Below, in pieces: positions 17,862 to 26,845 of a stretch of DNA of 64,000 nt. Position 1 is the stretch's first letter; each line of letters opens with the position of its first letter. The DNA lies in assembly GCF_020424085.1 (NCBI RefSeq), contig NZ_CP080203.1:3038001-3102000 (forward strand). The letters run 5' to 3'. The notes under the pieces are model-generated. The model saw only the letters and a list, made by a program, of their open reading frames with translations, was not told the origin of the DNA and did not search any database. This DNA comes from Mycetocola spongiae (GTDB lineage Bacteria > Actinomycetota > Actinomycetes > Actinomycetales > Microbacteriaceae). The translations under genes and the position numbers were made by a program.

Positions 17862-18634
17862 TGGACCTCGGAATCGCGGGCAAAACCGCGCTGATCCTGG
17901 CCTCCTCGAGCGGACTGGGGCTCGCGGTGGCCGAGGCGCTCGCCGCGGAGGGCGCGCGGGTAATCATCACCGGCCGCCGCGCCGATCTTGTGCGCCGCAT
18001 CGCCGCGCGGCTGCCCGGGGCCGTGGGCCTGACCGCTGATATCACCGGGCCCGGGGGAGCCCAAAAGCTGCTGGAGGACGTGGCCCGCGCGGCGGGAGAC
18101 GTGGATATCCTGGTGCTGAACGGGCCCGGGCCGCGCGCGGGAACCGCGGCCTCGCTGGGCAGCGAGGACGTGGCCGGGGCCATCGAGACGCTCCTGATCC
18201 CGCAACAGCGCATCGTGGCGGCCCTGCTGCCCGGAATGCGCGAGCGCGGGTGGGGGCGCATCGTGGGCATCGGATCCAGCGGTATCGTCACGCCCCTGCC
18301 CAATCTGGCGCTGTCCAATATCGGGCGCGCGGCCCTCGCCGGCTATCTGAAGACCCTCGCGAGCGAGGTCGCCGCCGATGGGGTCACCGTGAACATGGTG
18401 CTGCCCGGGCGGATTAATACCGCGCGCGTGGCCGAATTAGATGCCGCGGCGGCCGGCCGGCGCGGAATGACCCCCGAGGCCGTGGCCGCGGAATCCCGCG
18501 CCGCGATCCCCGCCCGCCGCTATGGCACCGCGCGCGAATTTGGCGATACCGCCGCGTTCCTATGCGGCACCCCCGCGTCCTATATCACCGGCGTCGCACT
18601 GCGCTGCGACGGCGGACTTGTCACTATTCTCTAG
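17861..18634 (+). CDS. Short-chain dehydrogenase/reductase, divergent subgroup
   Basis: This 257-residue Rossmann-fold protein begins MDLGIAGKTALILASSSGLG, a nucleotide-binding loop with SSSGLG instead of TGxxxGxG. The conserved NAG-like segment reads VLNGPGP. Where the YxxxK pair is expected the sequence is LALSNIGRAALAGY, so the usual Tyr and Lys are not seen. The C-terminal FLCGTPASYITGVALRCDGG is standard. Proteins with this LSN..RAA variant form a known divergent SDR group of uncertain chemistry. It is translationally coupled to the lyase (TGATG), and an SDR role in hydroxyl or keto conversion is inferred. Confidence 0.85.
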   Translation: MDLGIAGKTALILASSSGLGLAVAEALAAEGARVIITGRRADLVRRIAARLPGAVGLTADITGPGGAQKLLEDVARAAGDVDILVLNGPGPRAGTAASLGSEDVAGAIETLLIPQQRIVAALLPGMRERGWGRIVGIGSSGIVTPLPNLALSNIGRAALAGYLKTLASEVAADGVTVNMVLPGRINTARVAELDAAAAGRRGMTPEAVAAESRAAIPARRYGTAREFGDTAAFLCGTPASYITGVALRCDGGLVTIL

Positions 18635-18651
18635 CTTTGGAACGGATCATC

Positions 18652-20079
18652 ATGAACGCACAGGCCCAAAACCTTATTAACGGCGAGTGGACCGGCGCGG
18701 GCGATGTCGCCCGCGAAAACCCGGCCCGCCCGGGCGAGATCGCGGTGGTCTCGCCGCGCTCGGATCGCGCCACACTGAATACCGCTATCGAGGCGGCCGG
18801 CGCCGCGCAGACAGGCTGGGCAGCGCTGCCGCTGCCCGCGCGCGGGGCGATCCTGCTGCGTGCCGGGGAGCTGCTCGCGCAGCGCCGCGAGGCCGTGGCC
18901 GAGGACCTGGTGCGCGAGGAGGGCAAGCTGCGCGGCGAGGCGCTCGGGGAAGTCACTCGGGCGAGCGATGTGCTGCGCTTTTTTGGTGGCCTGGGATGGG
19001 CTGCCAGCGGCGAGGTCCTGCCGAGCGGGCTGCCCGATACCGTGATCACCACCCGACGCGAACCGCTGGGGGTCTTTGGCCTGATCACCCCGTGGAACTT
19101 CCCGATTGCGATCCCCGCGTGGAAGAGTGCACCCGCGCTGCTGAGTGGAAACTCCGTGGTGTTAAAGCCCGCCGAGCTCACACCGATGTCGGTGAATCAC
19201 CTGGCCCGCGCGCTGCAGGACGCGGGGCTTCCCGCCGGGGTGCTTAATATCGTGAATGGCCGCGGCAGCGAGATCGGCGATGGCCTGGCCCGGGACGAGC
19301 GCATCGCGGGGCTGTCCTTCACCGGTTCCACCGGGGTGGGCCTGGGCCTGCACCAGATCCTGAGCGCCCGCCGCGCCCGCGTGCAGCTTGAAATGGGCGG
19401 TAAAAACGCCGTGCTGGTGCTGGATGATGCCGATCCGGCCGCGGCCGCGCGGGTGGTGGCCGCGGGCGCGTTTGGCCTCACCGGTCAGGCCTGCACCGCG
19501 ACGTCGCGCGTCTATGTCACGCCCGGAATCCGCGCCGCGTTCCTGCGCGAGCTCACCGCGCTGGCCGAGGGCTATCGGCCCGGCGACGGCCTCGAGGAGG
19601 GCGTTTCGATGGGGGTGGTGGTGAGCGAGGCGCAGCGCGATGGCGACCTGGCCGCGATCCGCGGCGCGGTCTCGCGCGGGGCCACCCTCGCGGCCGGGTC
19701 CACCGAGGCACGCGGCCAGGCCGTAAGTGCCACCGTGCTCACCGATATTGCCGCGGATGATCCCGCGGTGACCGAGGAGATCTTTGGCCCCGTGGTGGCG
19801 GTGCTGCCGGTGGGCAGCTACGAGGAGGGCCTCGCCGCGGTGAATAACTCGCGTTACGGCCTGACCGCGGGCATCTGCACCGATAGCCTGAGCCTGGCCA
19901 CCCACTTCACCGAGAACGTGCGGGCGGGCGTGGTCAAGGTGAACCGGCCCACCGCGGGCCTCGACCTGAACGTGCCCTTTGGTGGCATCCGCGATTCCTC
20001 AACCAATACCTTCCGCGAGCAGGGCCGGGGCGCGCTGGAGTTTTATACGTGGGGAAAGACCGTCTATACGGGGCGCTAG
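18652..20079 (+). CDS. NAD(P)-dependent aldehyde dehydrogenase
   Basis: This 475-residue enzyme has every ALDH landmark: ITPWNFPIAIPAWK, FTGSTGVGLGL, the general-base glutamate in LEMGGKN and the nucleophilic cysteine in TGQACTATSR. The C-terminal motif EEIFGPVVAVLPVGSYEEG and the PFGGIRDSS segment are intact. It is closest in pattern to ketoglutarate-semialdehyde or succinate-semialdehyde type dehydrogenases, but the substrate is open. It starts at ATG 18652, 17 bases after the SDR stop, with weak spacing to a GGAACGG-like site. In the cluster it could oxidise the aldehyde released by the DapA-like lyase. Confidence 0.92.
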   Translation: MNAQAQNLINGEWTGAGDVARENPARPGEIAVVSPRSDRATLNTAIEAAGAAQTGWAALPLPARGAILLRAGELLAQRREAVAEDLVREEGKLRGEALGEVTRASDVLRFFGGLGWAASGEVLPSGLPDTVITTRREPLGVFGLITPWNFPIAIPAWKSAPALLSGNSVVLKPAELTPMSVNHLARALQDAGLPAGVLNIVNGRGSEIGDGLARDERIAGLSFTGSTGVGLGLHQILSARRARVQLEMGGKNAVLVLDDADPAAAARVVAAGAFGLTGQACTATSRVYVTPGIRAAFLRELTALAEGYRPGDGLEEGVSMGVVVSEAQRDGDLAAIRGAVSRGATLAAGSTEARGQAVSATVLTDIAADDPAVTEEIFGPVVAVLPVGSYEEGLAAVNNSRYGLTAGICTDSLSLATHFTENVRAGVVKVNRPTAGLDLNVPFGGIRDSSTNTFREQGRGALEFYTWGKTVYTGR

Positions 20080-20081
20080 TC

Positions 20082-20393
20082 ATGACCTATGTGATTGCCG
20101 AACCCTGTGTGGACGTCCTGGATCGCGCGTGTATCGACGCGTGCCCCGTGGACTGCATCTACGAGGGCGAGCGCGCGCTGTATATCCATCCCAGCGAGTG
20201 TGTGGACTGCGGGGCCTGCGATCCGGTCTGCCCGGTCGAGGCCATCTATTATGAGGAGGATCTGCCCGCGGAATGGGCCGATTATCGCGGGGCCAATGCG
20301 GCGTTTTTTCACGAGCTGGGCTCGCCCGGGGGAGCGAGCGCCCTCGGCGCGCAGGGCTGGGACCCGCCCCCGGTCGCGGCGCGACCGCGCTAG
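20082..20393 (+). CDS. 7Fe-type ferredoxin, second copy (FdxA paralogue)
   Basis: This 103-residue protein has the 7Fe arrangement: a first cluster with CVDVLDRACIDACPVDC and a second with CVDCGACDPVCPVE. About 71 of the first 85 residues agree with the ferredoxin at 20930-21250, while the last 18 are different and Pro-rich (WDPPPVAARPR). Its start lies two bases after the aldehyde dehydrogenase stop, so it is the last gene of the catabolic operon and could carry electrons from the FAD enzyme. A tandem duplication of fdxA is the simplest origin. Confidence 0.92.
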   Translation: MTYVIAEPCVDVLDRACIDACPVDCIYEGERALYIHPSECVDCGACDPVCPVEAIYYEEDLPAEWADYRGANAAFFHELGSPGGASALGAQGWDPPPVAARPR

Positions 20394-20427
20394 TGTGCGG
20401 GCGGTCGCGGCGGCGTAGACTATTCGG

Positions 20428-20889
20428 GTGACCACTCCCACGTATTCCGCCCCCGCGCCCGCCCCCACTCCCGAGCGGGTTTCCCCCGTGACCCGCGTGG
20501 CCACGTGGCTCGTGGCGCTGATCGCGGGTGCCGTGATCGGTGCCGTCGGAACCGTGGCCCATGTGAACCTCCTGGTCCTGGGCCCGGTGGTGATTCCCGC
20601 GGGCCTGATCCTGGGCCTGGTGGCGAGCCTCGCCCTGATGCTGGGAATCCGTCTGGTCTTTATCGATCGCAGCGTGGTCTTTGCCGCAGCGCTGGGCCTG
20701 GTGGGCGTGATCGCCATCTTCACCCAGGAGGGCCCCGGCGGGGCCGTCCTGATCAGCAATTCCGTGATTTCCCTGGTCTGGACGCTGGGCCCCGTGCTCA
20801 TCGCCACGCTGGTTTTGGCCTGGCCGCGGCTGCGCCGGATCACCCCCGTGACGCCACCCGCGCACGAGGGCGACCCCGTCCGGGCATAG
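20428..20889 (+). CDS. Small four-helix membrane protein upstream of fdxA
   Basis: This 153-residue protein starts at GTG 20428 with a Pro/Ala-rich N-terminus, followed by about four membrane helices (approximately 24-47, 50-72, 78-100, 108-130) and a short charged tail. No catalytic motif is seen. A membrane protein of this kind (DUF6113-like) stands before fdxA-dapC in related actinobacteria as I recall, so it is probably part of the conserved backbone and marks the right border of the inserted metabolic region. The function is unknown. Confidence 0.7.
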   Translation: MTTPTYSAPAPAPTPERVSPVTRVATWLVALIAGAVIGAVGTVAHVNLLVLGPVVIPAGLILGLVASLALMLGIRLVFIDRSVVFAAALGLVGVIAIFTQEGPGGAVLISNSVISLVWTLGPVLIATLVLAWPRLRRITPVTPPAHEGDPVRA

Positions 20890-20929
20890 ACTAGAGTTCA
20901 CTCGTTTTTGTGAAGGGACGACTCTCACC

Positions 20930-21250
20930 GTGACCTATGTCATTGCCTTGCCCTGTGTGGATGTTAAAGACCGTGCCTGCATCGATGAATGCCCGGTTGA
21001 CTGCATCTACGAGGGTGAACGCTCGCTCTATATCCACCCGGATGAATGCGTGGACTGTGGTGCCTGCGAGCCGGTCTGCCCGGTCGAGGCTATCTACTAC
21101 GAGGATGACCTCCCCGAGGAGTGGGCCGATTACTATAAGGCCAACGTGGAGTTCTTTGACGAGATCGGTTCCCCCGGTGGTGCCGCCAAGGTGGGTGTCC
21201 TGGCCTTTGATCACCCCGTGATCTCCGTGCTGCCCCCGCAGGCCGGCTAG
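20930..21250 (+). CDS. fdxA: 7Fe ferredoxin FdxA
   Basis: This 106-residue ferredoxin carries [3Fe-4S] and [4Fe-4S] cluster motifs: [17 protein letters not shown] and [14 protein letters not shown], followed by the acidic [12 protein letters not shown]. It starts at GTG 20930 with GAAGGGA eleven bases upstream. The conserved pairing with dapC, which starts only three bases after its stop, identifies it as the housekeeping copy of the two ferredoxins here. It serves as a low-potential electron carrier in the cytosol. Confidence 0.95.
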   Translation: MTYVIALPCVDVKDRACIDECPVDCIYEGERSLYIHPDECVDCGACEPVCPVEAIYYEDDLPEEWADYYKANVEFFDEIGSPGGAAKVGVLAFDHPVISVLPPQAG

Positions 21251-21253
21251 CCG

Positions 21254-22372
21254 ATGGCGCTGCGTCCGCTTCCGGACTATCCCTGGGATACCCTCGCTCC
21301 CTATATCGCCACGGCGCGCGCGCATCCCGAGGGGCTGGTGGATCTCTCGATCGGCTCGCCCGTGGATGCCACGCCCGAGATTATCCGCGCGGCCCTGGCC
21401 GAGGCCACCGATTCCCACGCCTATCCCACCACCGTGGGCACCGCGCCGCTGCGCGCCGCAATCGGCGCCTGGTATCACCGCCGCCGCGGCGCGAGCGGGC
21501 TGGGCCCCGAAAACGTATTGCCCACGATTGGCTCCAAGGAGCTCGTGGCGCTGCTGCCGTTCCTGCTGGGCCTCGGCGAGGGCGATACCGTGGTGGGCCC
21601 CACCGCCGCCTATCCCAGCTATGCGATTGGCGCGGCCATTGCCGGGGCCGAGTTTCTGGCCGAGGACGATCCCGCGGCCTGGCCCGAGGGCACCCGCCTG
21701 ATCTGGATTAATAGCCCCGGAAACCCCGATGGCCGGGTCTGGGACCTGGAGCAGCTGCGCGCCCGCGTGCAGCGCGCCCGGGAACTCGGTGCCGTCATCG
21801 TGAACGATGAGTGCTATGCCGAGCTGGGCTGGGATGCGCCGTGGGATCATGAGCCCATCCCCAGCATCCTGGATGACCGCCTGGGTGCGGATCGCACGGG
21901 AGTGCTGGGTATCTACTCGCTGTCCAAGCAGTCCAACCTCGCGGGCTATCGCGCGGGCATCGTCGCGGGCGACCCCGGGCTGATCGCGCGGCTCGTGAAC
22001 GTGCGGAAGCATGCCGGGCTTATGGTGCCTGGCCCGTTGCAGCACGCGATGACCGTGGCACTCGGCGATGATGCACACGTGGCGGCCCAGCGCGAGCTCT
22101 ATCGCGCGCGCCGCGCCGTGCTCCTGCCCGCGCTGGAGTCCGCGGGTTTCCGCATTGACCATAGCGTTGCGGGCCTCTATCTCTGGGTGACCGAGGGCCG
22201 CGATGCCTGGGAGTCAATCGCCCGGCTGGCCGAATTGGGTATCATGGCGGGACCGGGCCATTTCTACGGGGACGCGTTCCCGCGGCATATCCGGCTGTCC
22301 CTGACCGCAAGCGATGCCGATATCCAGCGGGCGGCGCAGCGGTTGCGCAGCGCCGGACCCGGTGCAGTTTAG
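21254..22372 (+). CDS. dapC: Succinyldiaminopimelate transaminase DapC
   Basis: This 372-residue fold-type I PLP aminotransferase makes N-succinyl-LL-2,6-diaminopimelate in the succinylase branch of lysine and peptidoglycan synthesis. The PLP lysine lies in SLSKQSNLAGYR, NSPGNPDG is the cofactor-contact loop and the C-terminal arginine is in PRHIRLSLT. The start MALRPLPDYPWDTL is typical of actinobacterial DapC. dapD and dapE occur about 2-4 kb downstream, so three genes of the succinylase branch are grouped here. Confidence 0.95.
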   Translation: MALRPLPDYPWDTLAPYIATARAHPEGLVDLSIGSPVDATPEIIRAALAEATDSHAYPTTVGTAPLRAAIGAWYHRRRGASGLGPENVLPTIGSKELVALLPFLLGLGEGDTVVGPTAAYPSYAIGAAIAGAEFLAEDDPAAWPEGTRLIWINSPGNPDGRVWDLEQLRARVQRARELGAVIVNDECYAELGWDAPWDHEPIPSILDDRLGADRTGVLGIYSLSKQSNLAGYRAGIVAGDPGLIARLVNVRKHAGLMVPGPLQHAMTVALGDDAHVAAQRELYRARRAVLLPALESAGFRIDHSVAGLYLWVTEGRDAWESIARLAELGIMAGPGHFYGDAFPRHIRLSLTASDADIQRAAQRLRSAGPGAV

Positions 22373-22549
22373 AGGAAATCCCCAAAAATCTTATTCGGGC
22401 GTTGGAAGTGCCACGCATGTGCCCTCACCCGATTAGGATGTAAGCGAACCAAACCCGCCGTGGTGTTCTGTGTGAGCGCCCCGAAACGAAGATTTACGCA
22501 AAACCAAGTGCGTGCAATCTTAAATTGTTTAAACCAACAAGGAGGCACC

Positions 22550-23857
22550 GTGGGCGACAACGGAGCACAGACCGATAGCCAGGACGCTAAAGCAACCCTG
22601 ACCTTCCCCGGCGGAAGCGCCGAGTTCCCGATCCTCGGATCCACCCAGGGGGCGTCGAGCCTCGACGTATCCACCCTGACCAGGCAGAGTGGCCTGACCG
22701 CGCTGGACTACGGCTTTGTGAACACCGCCGCCACCAAGTCCAAGATCACCTATATCGACGGCGATCAGGGCATCCTGCGTTACCGCGGATATCCCATCGA
22801 GCAGCTCGCGGCCAATTCCACCTATCTTGAGGTGGCCTGGCTCCTGATCTACGGGGAGCTGCCCACCGCCGATCAGCTCGGCGAGTTTGACGAAAAGATC
22901 CGCCGCCACACCCTCCTGCACGAGGACCTCAAGCGCTTCTTCTCGGCCCTGCCGCATACCGCCCACCCGATGTCGGTCATCTCCAGCGCCCTGTCCGCGC
23001 TGTCCACCTATTACGAGTCCGGCGCCAATCCGCACGACCCCGAGCAGGTGGAACTCACCACCATTCGCCTGCTGGCGAAGCTGCCCGTGATCGCCGCCTA
23101 TGCCCATAAGAAGGCACTGGGCCAGGCGTTCCTCTACCCGGATAACTCGCTGAGCTTTGTGGATAATTTCCTCAAGCTGAACTTCGGCAATATGGCCGAG
23201 AACTACGAGATCGACCCGGTGCTCTCCACCGCCCTGGATCGCCTGCTGATCCTGCACGCCGATCACGAGCAGAACGCCTCCACCTCCACCGTGCGCCTCG
23301 TGGGTTCCACCGGGGCGAGCCTCTATGCCTCGATCTCCGCCGGAATCAACGCGCTCTCGGGCCCGCTGCACGGCGGCGCAAACGAGGCCGTCCTGGAGAT
23401 GCTGGGCCGCATCCAGGAGTCCGGCGAGGGCGTAAAGCGCTTCGTGGAGCGCGTGAAAAATAAGGAAGACGGTGTGAAGCTCATGGGCTTCGGGCACCGC
23501 GTATATAAAAACTACGATCCTCGCGCCACCATCGTGAAGGAGAGCGCCACCGAGGTGCTCGCCGCACTCGGTGTGCAGGACCCGATGCTGGACCTCGCGA
23601 TGGAGCTCGAGCAGCTGGCCCTCGAGGACGATTATTTCCGCGAGCGTCGCCTCTACCCCAACGTCGACTTCTATACCGGCGTGATCTATAAGGCCATGGG
23701 TTTCCCCACGCGCATGTTCACGGTCCTGTTTGCCATCGGCCGCCTGCCCGGCTGGATCGCGCACTGGCGCGAGATGAACCTCGACCCGCAGAATAAGATC
23801 GGCCGCCCGCAGCAGCTGTATATCGGCGAGCCTGAGCGTCAGTTCCCGCTGCGCTAA
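22550..23857 (+). CDS. gltA: Citrate synthase (type II)
   Basis: This 435-residue enzyme condenses oxaloacetate and acetyl-CoA at entry to the TCA cycle. Catalytic residues are visible: the first histidine in SGPLHGGANE, the second in MGFGHRVYKNYDPRA, and an aspartate in NVDFYTGVIY. A start at GTG 22550 is supported by an AAGGAGG ribosome binding site (GGAGG at 22541-22545); the frame is open further upstream without homology. A 177-base leader separates it from dapC, and a strong terminator follows. Confidence 0.96.
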   Translation: MGDNGAQTDSQDAKATLTFPGGSAEFPILGSTQGASSLDVSTLTRQSGLTALDYGFVNTAATKSKITYIDGDQGILRYRGYPIEQLAANSTYLEVAWLLIYGELPTADQLGEFDEKIRRHTLLHEDLKRFFSALPHTAHPMSVISSALSALSTYYESGANPHDPEQVELTTIRLLAKLPVIAAYAHKKALGQAFLYPDNSLSFVDNFLKLNFGNMAENYEIDPVLSTALDRLLILHADHEQNASTSTVRLVGSTGASLYASISAGINALSGPLHGGANEAVLEMLGRIQESGEGVKRFVERVKNKEDGVKLMGFGHRVYKNYDPRATIVKESATEVLAALGVQDPMLDLAMELEQLALEDDYFRERRLYPNVDFYTGVIYKAMGFPTRMFTVLFAIGRLPGWIAHWREMNLDPQNKIGRPQQLYIGEPERQFPLR

Positions 23858-23866
23858 TACCGCATA

Positions 23867-23911
23867 ACGGGGCCGCCTCCCACCCTCGGGTGGGAGGCGG
23901 CCCCGTTTTTT
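23867..23911 (+). terminator. Terminator after citrate synthase
   Basis: A perfect 18-bp stem (23867-23884 with 23889-23906, loop CTCG) ends in a T-run (23906-23911). The next gene is convergent. Confidence 0.92.
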
Positions 23912-23924
23912 GCGCGGGCGGGGG

Positions 23925-24542
23925 TTAGCGCCCCAGCGCGCGGCCAATCTTGGAGGCGCTCGCGGACGGCCGCGCCCCGGCCGCCAGCAGGACCGCCTCC
24001 ACGCGATCCAGGAGCTGCTCACCCGCGGGGCCCGTGGGGGCATCCGGGAGCAGCTCCGCCTCCCATTCGCGCCAGCCGCGGCACAGATCGGCGCGGATAT
24101 CCCGCGCGCTCACCCGGTCATCGGCGATCTCCACAACCGCGCGGCCCTCCGCATCGTGCAGCACCATAATCGTGCGCGCGGTATCCAGCCGGGCGATCGG
24201 TTCGAAGCGGGCGGCCCCGAGCCCGAGCCGCGTATCCAGCTCGGCCCGCACGGCCGCGGGGACCTCCCCGCCCGCATCGCCCAGGGGCCACTGATTTTCG
24301 AATCGCCCGAGCGGGGTATCGGCCTTAATATGCCAGCCGGCGTCGTGGCCGCCCTCGCGGCGACGCAGCGCGGTGCGTGCCCGGGCGAGGGCGTTTTCGG
24401 CGGTGTCCAGATACTCCGCCCGCAGTTCCAGCGCGAGTGGTCCGCGCGCGGTCAGCCCCGGTAGCCCGGAAAAATCCGGAAACGGGGTTTGGTCATCCAC
24501 ATCGTATTTACGTTCAATTTCCTGCTGCGCGGAACCGGTCAT
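23925..24542 (-). CDS. CYTH-domain protein (triphosphate tunnel metalloenzyme family)
   Basis: This protein of about 205 residues begins with the CYTH signature QQEIERKYDVD (ExExK), followed by a domain rich in alternating acidic and basic residues (ALRRREGGHDAGWHIK, EIADDRVSA), as in triphosphatases and thiamine-triphosphatase-like enzymes that bind phosphate groups in a beta-tunnel. No CHAD domain is attached. The GTG at 24566 touches the T-run of the dapD terminator, so the ATG at 24542 is preferred, although GGGGAG then lies unusually close to it. Substrate is probably a polyphosphate or nucleoside triphosphate. Confidence 0.85.
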   Translation of the reverse strand: MTGSAQQEIERKYDVDDQTPFPDFSGLPGLTARGPLALELRAEYLDTAENALARARTALRRREGGHDAGWHIKADTPLGRFENQWPLGDAGGEVPAAVRAELDTRLGLGAARFEPIARLDTARTIMVLHDAEGRAVVEIADDRVSARDIRADLCRGWREWEAELLPDAPTGPAGEQLLDRVEAVLLAAGARPSASASKIGRALGR

Positions 24543-24566
24543 CTCCCCAGTCTGGCCCGGGAGCAC

Positions 24567-24596
24567 AAAAAAGGCCCCCCGCCGCGGCGGGGGGCC
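24567..24596 (-). terminator. Terminator after dapD
   Basis: A 12+12 base perfect palindrome (24573-24596) is followed on the minus strand by six T residues (24567-24572), ten bases past the dapD stop. Confidence 0.85.
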
Positions 24597-24605
24597 GATA
24601 TTTAT

Positions 24606-25565
24606 TTAGGCGTGCAGCGCCGCGTTGAGCACGATACCCACGCCGGTGCGCGGGATCACCTCCACGGCACCCGAGAGCGAGTTGCGGCGGAACAGCAGGT
24701 TGGCCACCCCGGAGAGCTCCGCGGCCTTTACCCGGCGCGGCTCATTGCGATCGCCATCCAGCAGCGTGACCTTGGTACCCGCGGTGACATAGAGACCCGC
24801 CTCGACCACCGAGTCATCGCCGATCGAAATGCCGATACCCGAATTGGCGCCCAGCAGCGAGCGCTCACCGATCGTGATCCGCTGCGTGCCACCGCCCGAG
24901 AGCGTGCCCATGATGGAGGCGCCGCCGCCGATATCGGAGCCATTACCCACCACCACGCCCTGCGAGATGCGGCCCTCCACCATCGAGGCGCCCAGCGTGC
25001 CGGCGTTGAAGTTTACAAAGCCCTCGTGCATGACCGTGGTGCCCGGGGCCAGGTGGGCGCCGAGGCGCACGCGCGAGGAATCGGCGATGCGCACGGTCTC
25101 GGGGGTGACATAGTCCAGCAGGCGCGGGAATTTATCCAGCCCGGTGGCCTGGATTCCCGCGCGCTGCAGCAGCGGGCGATTGGCCGTGAAAAACGCGGGC
25201 TCCACCGGGCCCGCATTGGTCCAGACGACGCTCGGCAGGTGGGCGAAGATGCCGTCCAGGTTGATGCTATTCGGGGCTACCAACAGGTGGCTGAGCAGGT
25301 GCAGGCGCAGATAGGCATCGGTGGTGCTGGCCACGGCGGCCTCGAGGTCGATCTCCACCGTGACGGCCTCCAGGCGCACGCCGCGGCGGGTATCCTCGCC
25401 CGTGAGCGCCTCGATCTCGGCCGGGGCGATCCAGCGATCCCGGCCCTCGGGCAGGCCGCCCAGGGAGGGCGAGGGATACCAGGTATCCAAAACGGTGCCC
25501 TCGAGGGTGACGGTGGCGAGGCCATAGCCCCAGGCGTGGCTGGTTACGGGTTCAGTGGAAGTCAT
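24606..25565 (-). CDS. dapD: Tetrahydropicolinate N-succinyltransferase DapD
   Basis: This 319-residue enzyme transfers succinate from succinyl-CoA to tetrahydrodipicolinate. The C-terminal half is a left-handed beta helix with hexapeptide repeats ([51 protein letters not shown]). Length and the start [15 protein letters not shown] match the actinobacterial type. CTGGAG precedes the ATG at 25565. It is divergent from dapE with 76 bases between, so both genes likely share a regulatory region. Confidence 0.95.
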   Translation of the reverse strand: MTSTEPVTSHAWGYGLATVTLEGTVLDTWYPSPSLGGLPEGRDRWIAPAEIEALTGEDTRRGVRLEAVTVEIDLEAAVASTTDAYLRLHLLSHLLVAPNSINLDGIFAHLPSVVWTNAGPVEPAFFTANRPLLQRAGIQATGLDKFPRLLDYVTPETVRIADSSRVRLGAHLAPGTTVMHEGFVNFNAGTLGASMVEGRISQGVVVGNGSDIGGGASIMGTLSGGGTQRITIGERSLLGANSGIGISIGDDSVVEAGLYVTAGTKVTLLDGDRNEPRRVKAAELSGVANLLFRRNSLSGAVEVIPRTGVGIVLNAALHA

Positions 25566-25641
25566 AAACTCCAGGATATCCAATCCGGGCCCCGCATAAC
25601 CACCGACCAAAACCGGGAATCCGTCCCCGTAGAATCGAGGA

Positions 25642-26751
25642 ATGACCGACGCACCCCGGGGCCCGCTCGCGCCCACACCCGTTTTAGATCTGTCAGCCGG
25701 CTCGATTCAGCTCACCCGTGCCCTGTGCGATATCCCCTCGGTATCCGGGGATGAGGCCATAATCGCCGATGCCGTGCAGGCGGCGCTGGCCGAATACCCG
25801 CACCTCGAGGTGATCCGCGCCGGCAATACCGTGGTGGCGCGCACCCACCTGGGTCGCGCGCAGCGCGTGATTATTGCCGGGCACCTGGATACCGTGCCGA
25901 TTAACCACAACCTGCCCACGCGCGAGGAGACCATCGACGGCCGCGATTATCTCTGGGGCCGCGGCACCGTGGACATGAAGGCCGGGGTCGCGGTGCAGCT
26001 GCACCTCGCCGCCGAGCTCAGCAATCCCCTCGTGGACATCACCTGGATGTGGTACGACAACGAGGAGGTCTCCAGCGAGCTGAACGGGCTGGGGATCCTG
26101 GCCGCCGCGCACCCCGAGCTTTTCCGGGGGGATTTTGCGATCCTCGGCGAGCCCACGCGCGCCGAGATCGAGGGCGGCTGCAACGGCAGCATCCGCATCG
26201 AGGTGCGCACGCGCGGCCTGCGCGCCCACTCCGCGCGCGCCTGGGTGGGCGATAACGCGATCCATCGGCTCGCGCCGGTGCTTAATACCCTCGCCGCCTA
26301 TCAGCCCGAGCAGATCGAGGTGGAGGGCCTGGTCTATCGCGAGGGGCTCAACGCCGTGGGCATCGGCGGGGGAGTCGCGGGCAATGTGATCCCGGACGAG
26401 GCGATGGTGCATATCAACTATCGCTTTGCCCCGAATAAAACCTCCGCGCAGGCGATTGCCCACCTGGAGGAGCTTTTTGGCGATTTTGAGATCACCGTGG
26501 TGGATCGCTCCGAGGGGGCCCGCCCGGGGCTGGACGCGCCGCTCGCGCGCGCATTCCTGGACGCCCTCGGGGTGCCTGCGCTGCCCAAATATGGCTGGAC
26601 CGATGTGGCCCGCTTCTCGGCGCTCGGGGTGCCCGCGGTGAACTATGGTCCGGGCGATCCGCTTAAGGCCCATGCCGATGACGAGCGGGTGGCGCTGGAC
26701 GAAATTCTGGCCTGCGAACGCGGCCTCCGGGCGTGGCTCACCGGCAACTAA
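25642..26751 (+). CDS. dapE: Succinyl-diaminopimelate desuccinylase DapE
   Basis: This 369-residue M20-family zinc hydrolase releases succinate to give LL-diaminopimelate. Metal ligands are present in [18 protein letters not shown] and NEEVSSE (general base plus ligand), and the C-terminal [16 protein letters not shown] has the last histidine. CGAGGA precedes the ATG at 25642. It faces away from dapD and is followed by the small DUF3117 gene, an order conserved in actinobacteria. Confidence 0.95.
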   Translation: MTDAPRGPLAPTPVLDLSAGSIQLTRALCDIPSVSGDEAIIADAVQAALAEYPHLEVIRAGNTVVARTHLGRAQRVIIAGHLDTVPINHNLPTREETIDGRDYLWGRGTVDMKAGVAVQLHLAAELSNPLVDITWMWYDNEEVSSELNGLGILAAAHPELFRGDFAILGEPTRAEIEGGCNGSIRIEVRTRGLRAHSARAWVGDNAIHRLAPVLNTLAAYQPEQIEVEGLVYREGLNAVGIGGGVAGNVIPDEAMVHINYRFAPNKTSAQAIAHLEELFGDFEITVVDRSEGARPGLDAPLARAFLDALGVPALPKYGWTDVARFSALGVPAVNYGPGDPLKAHADDERVALDEILACERGLRAWLTGN

Positions 26752-26845
26752 ACGCGGTGTTCGTGATCCCGCGTGACGGACTCGATTTCTCCGCGCACCC
26801 GCAATAGCGGATAATGGAGGTAGGAAACCACGGAAGGGGAACCGA

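Noticed and set aside
13596-20393. Assignment of the cluster to carnitine or betaine degradation
   Set aside because: CaiB- and CaiD-like genes are present, but CaiA, CaiC, CaiT or carnitine dehydrogenase are not seen, and an FAD enzyme of another family plus a DapA-like lyase do not fit.
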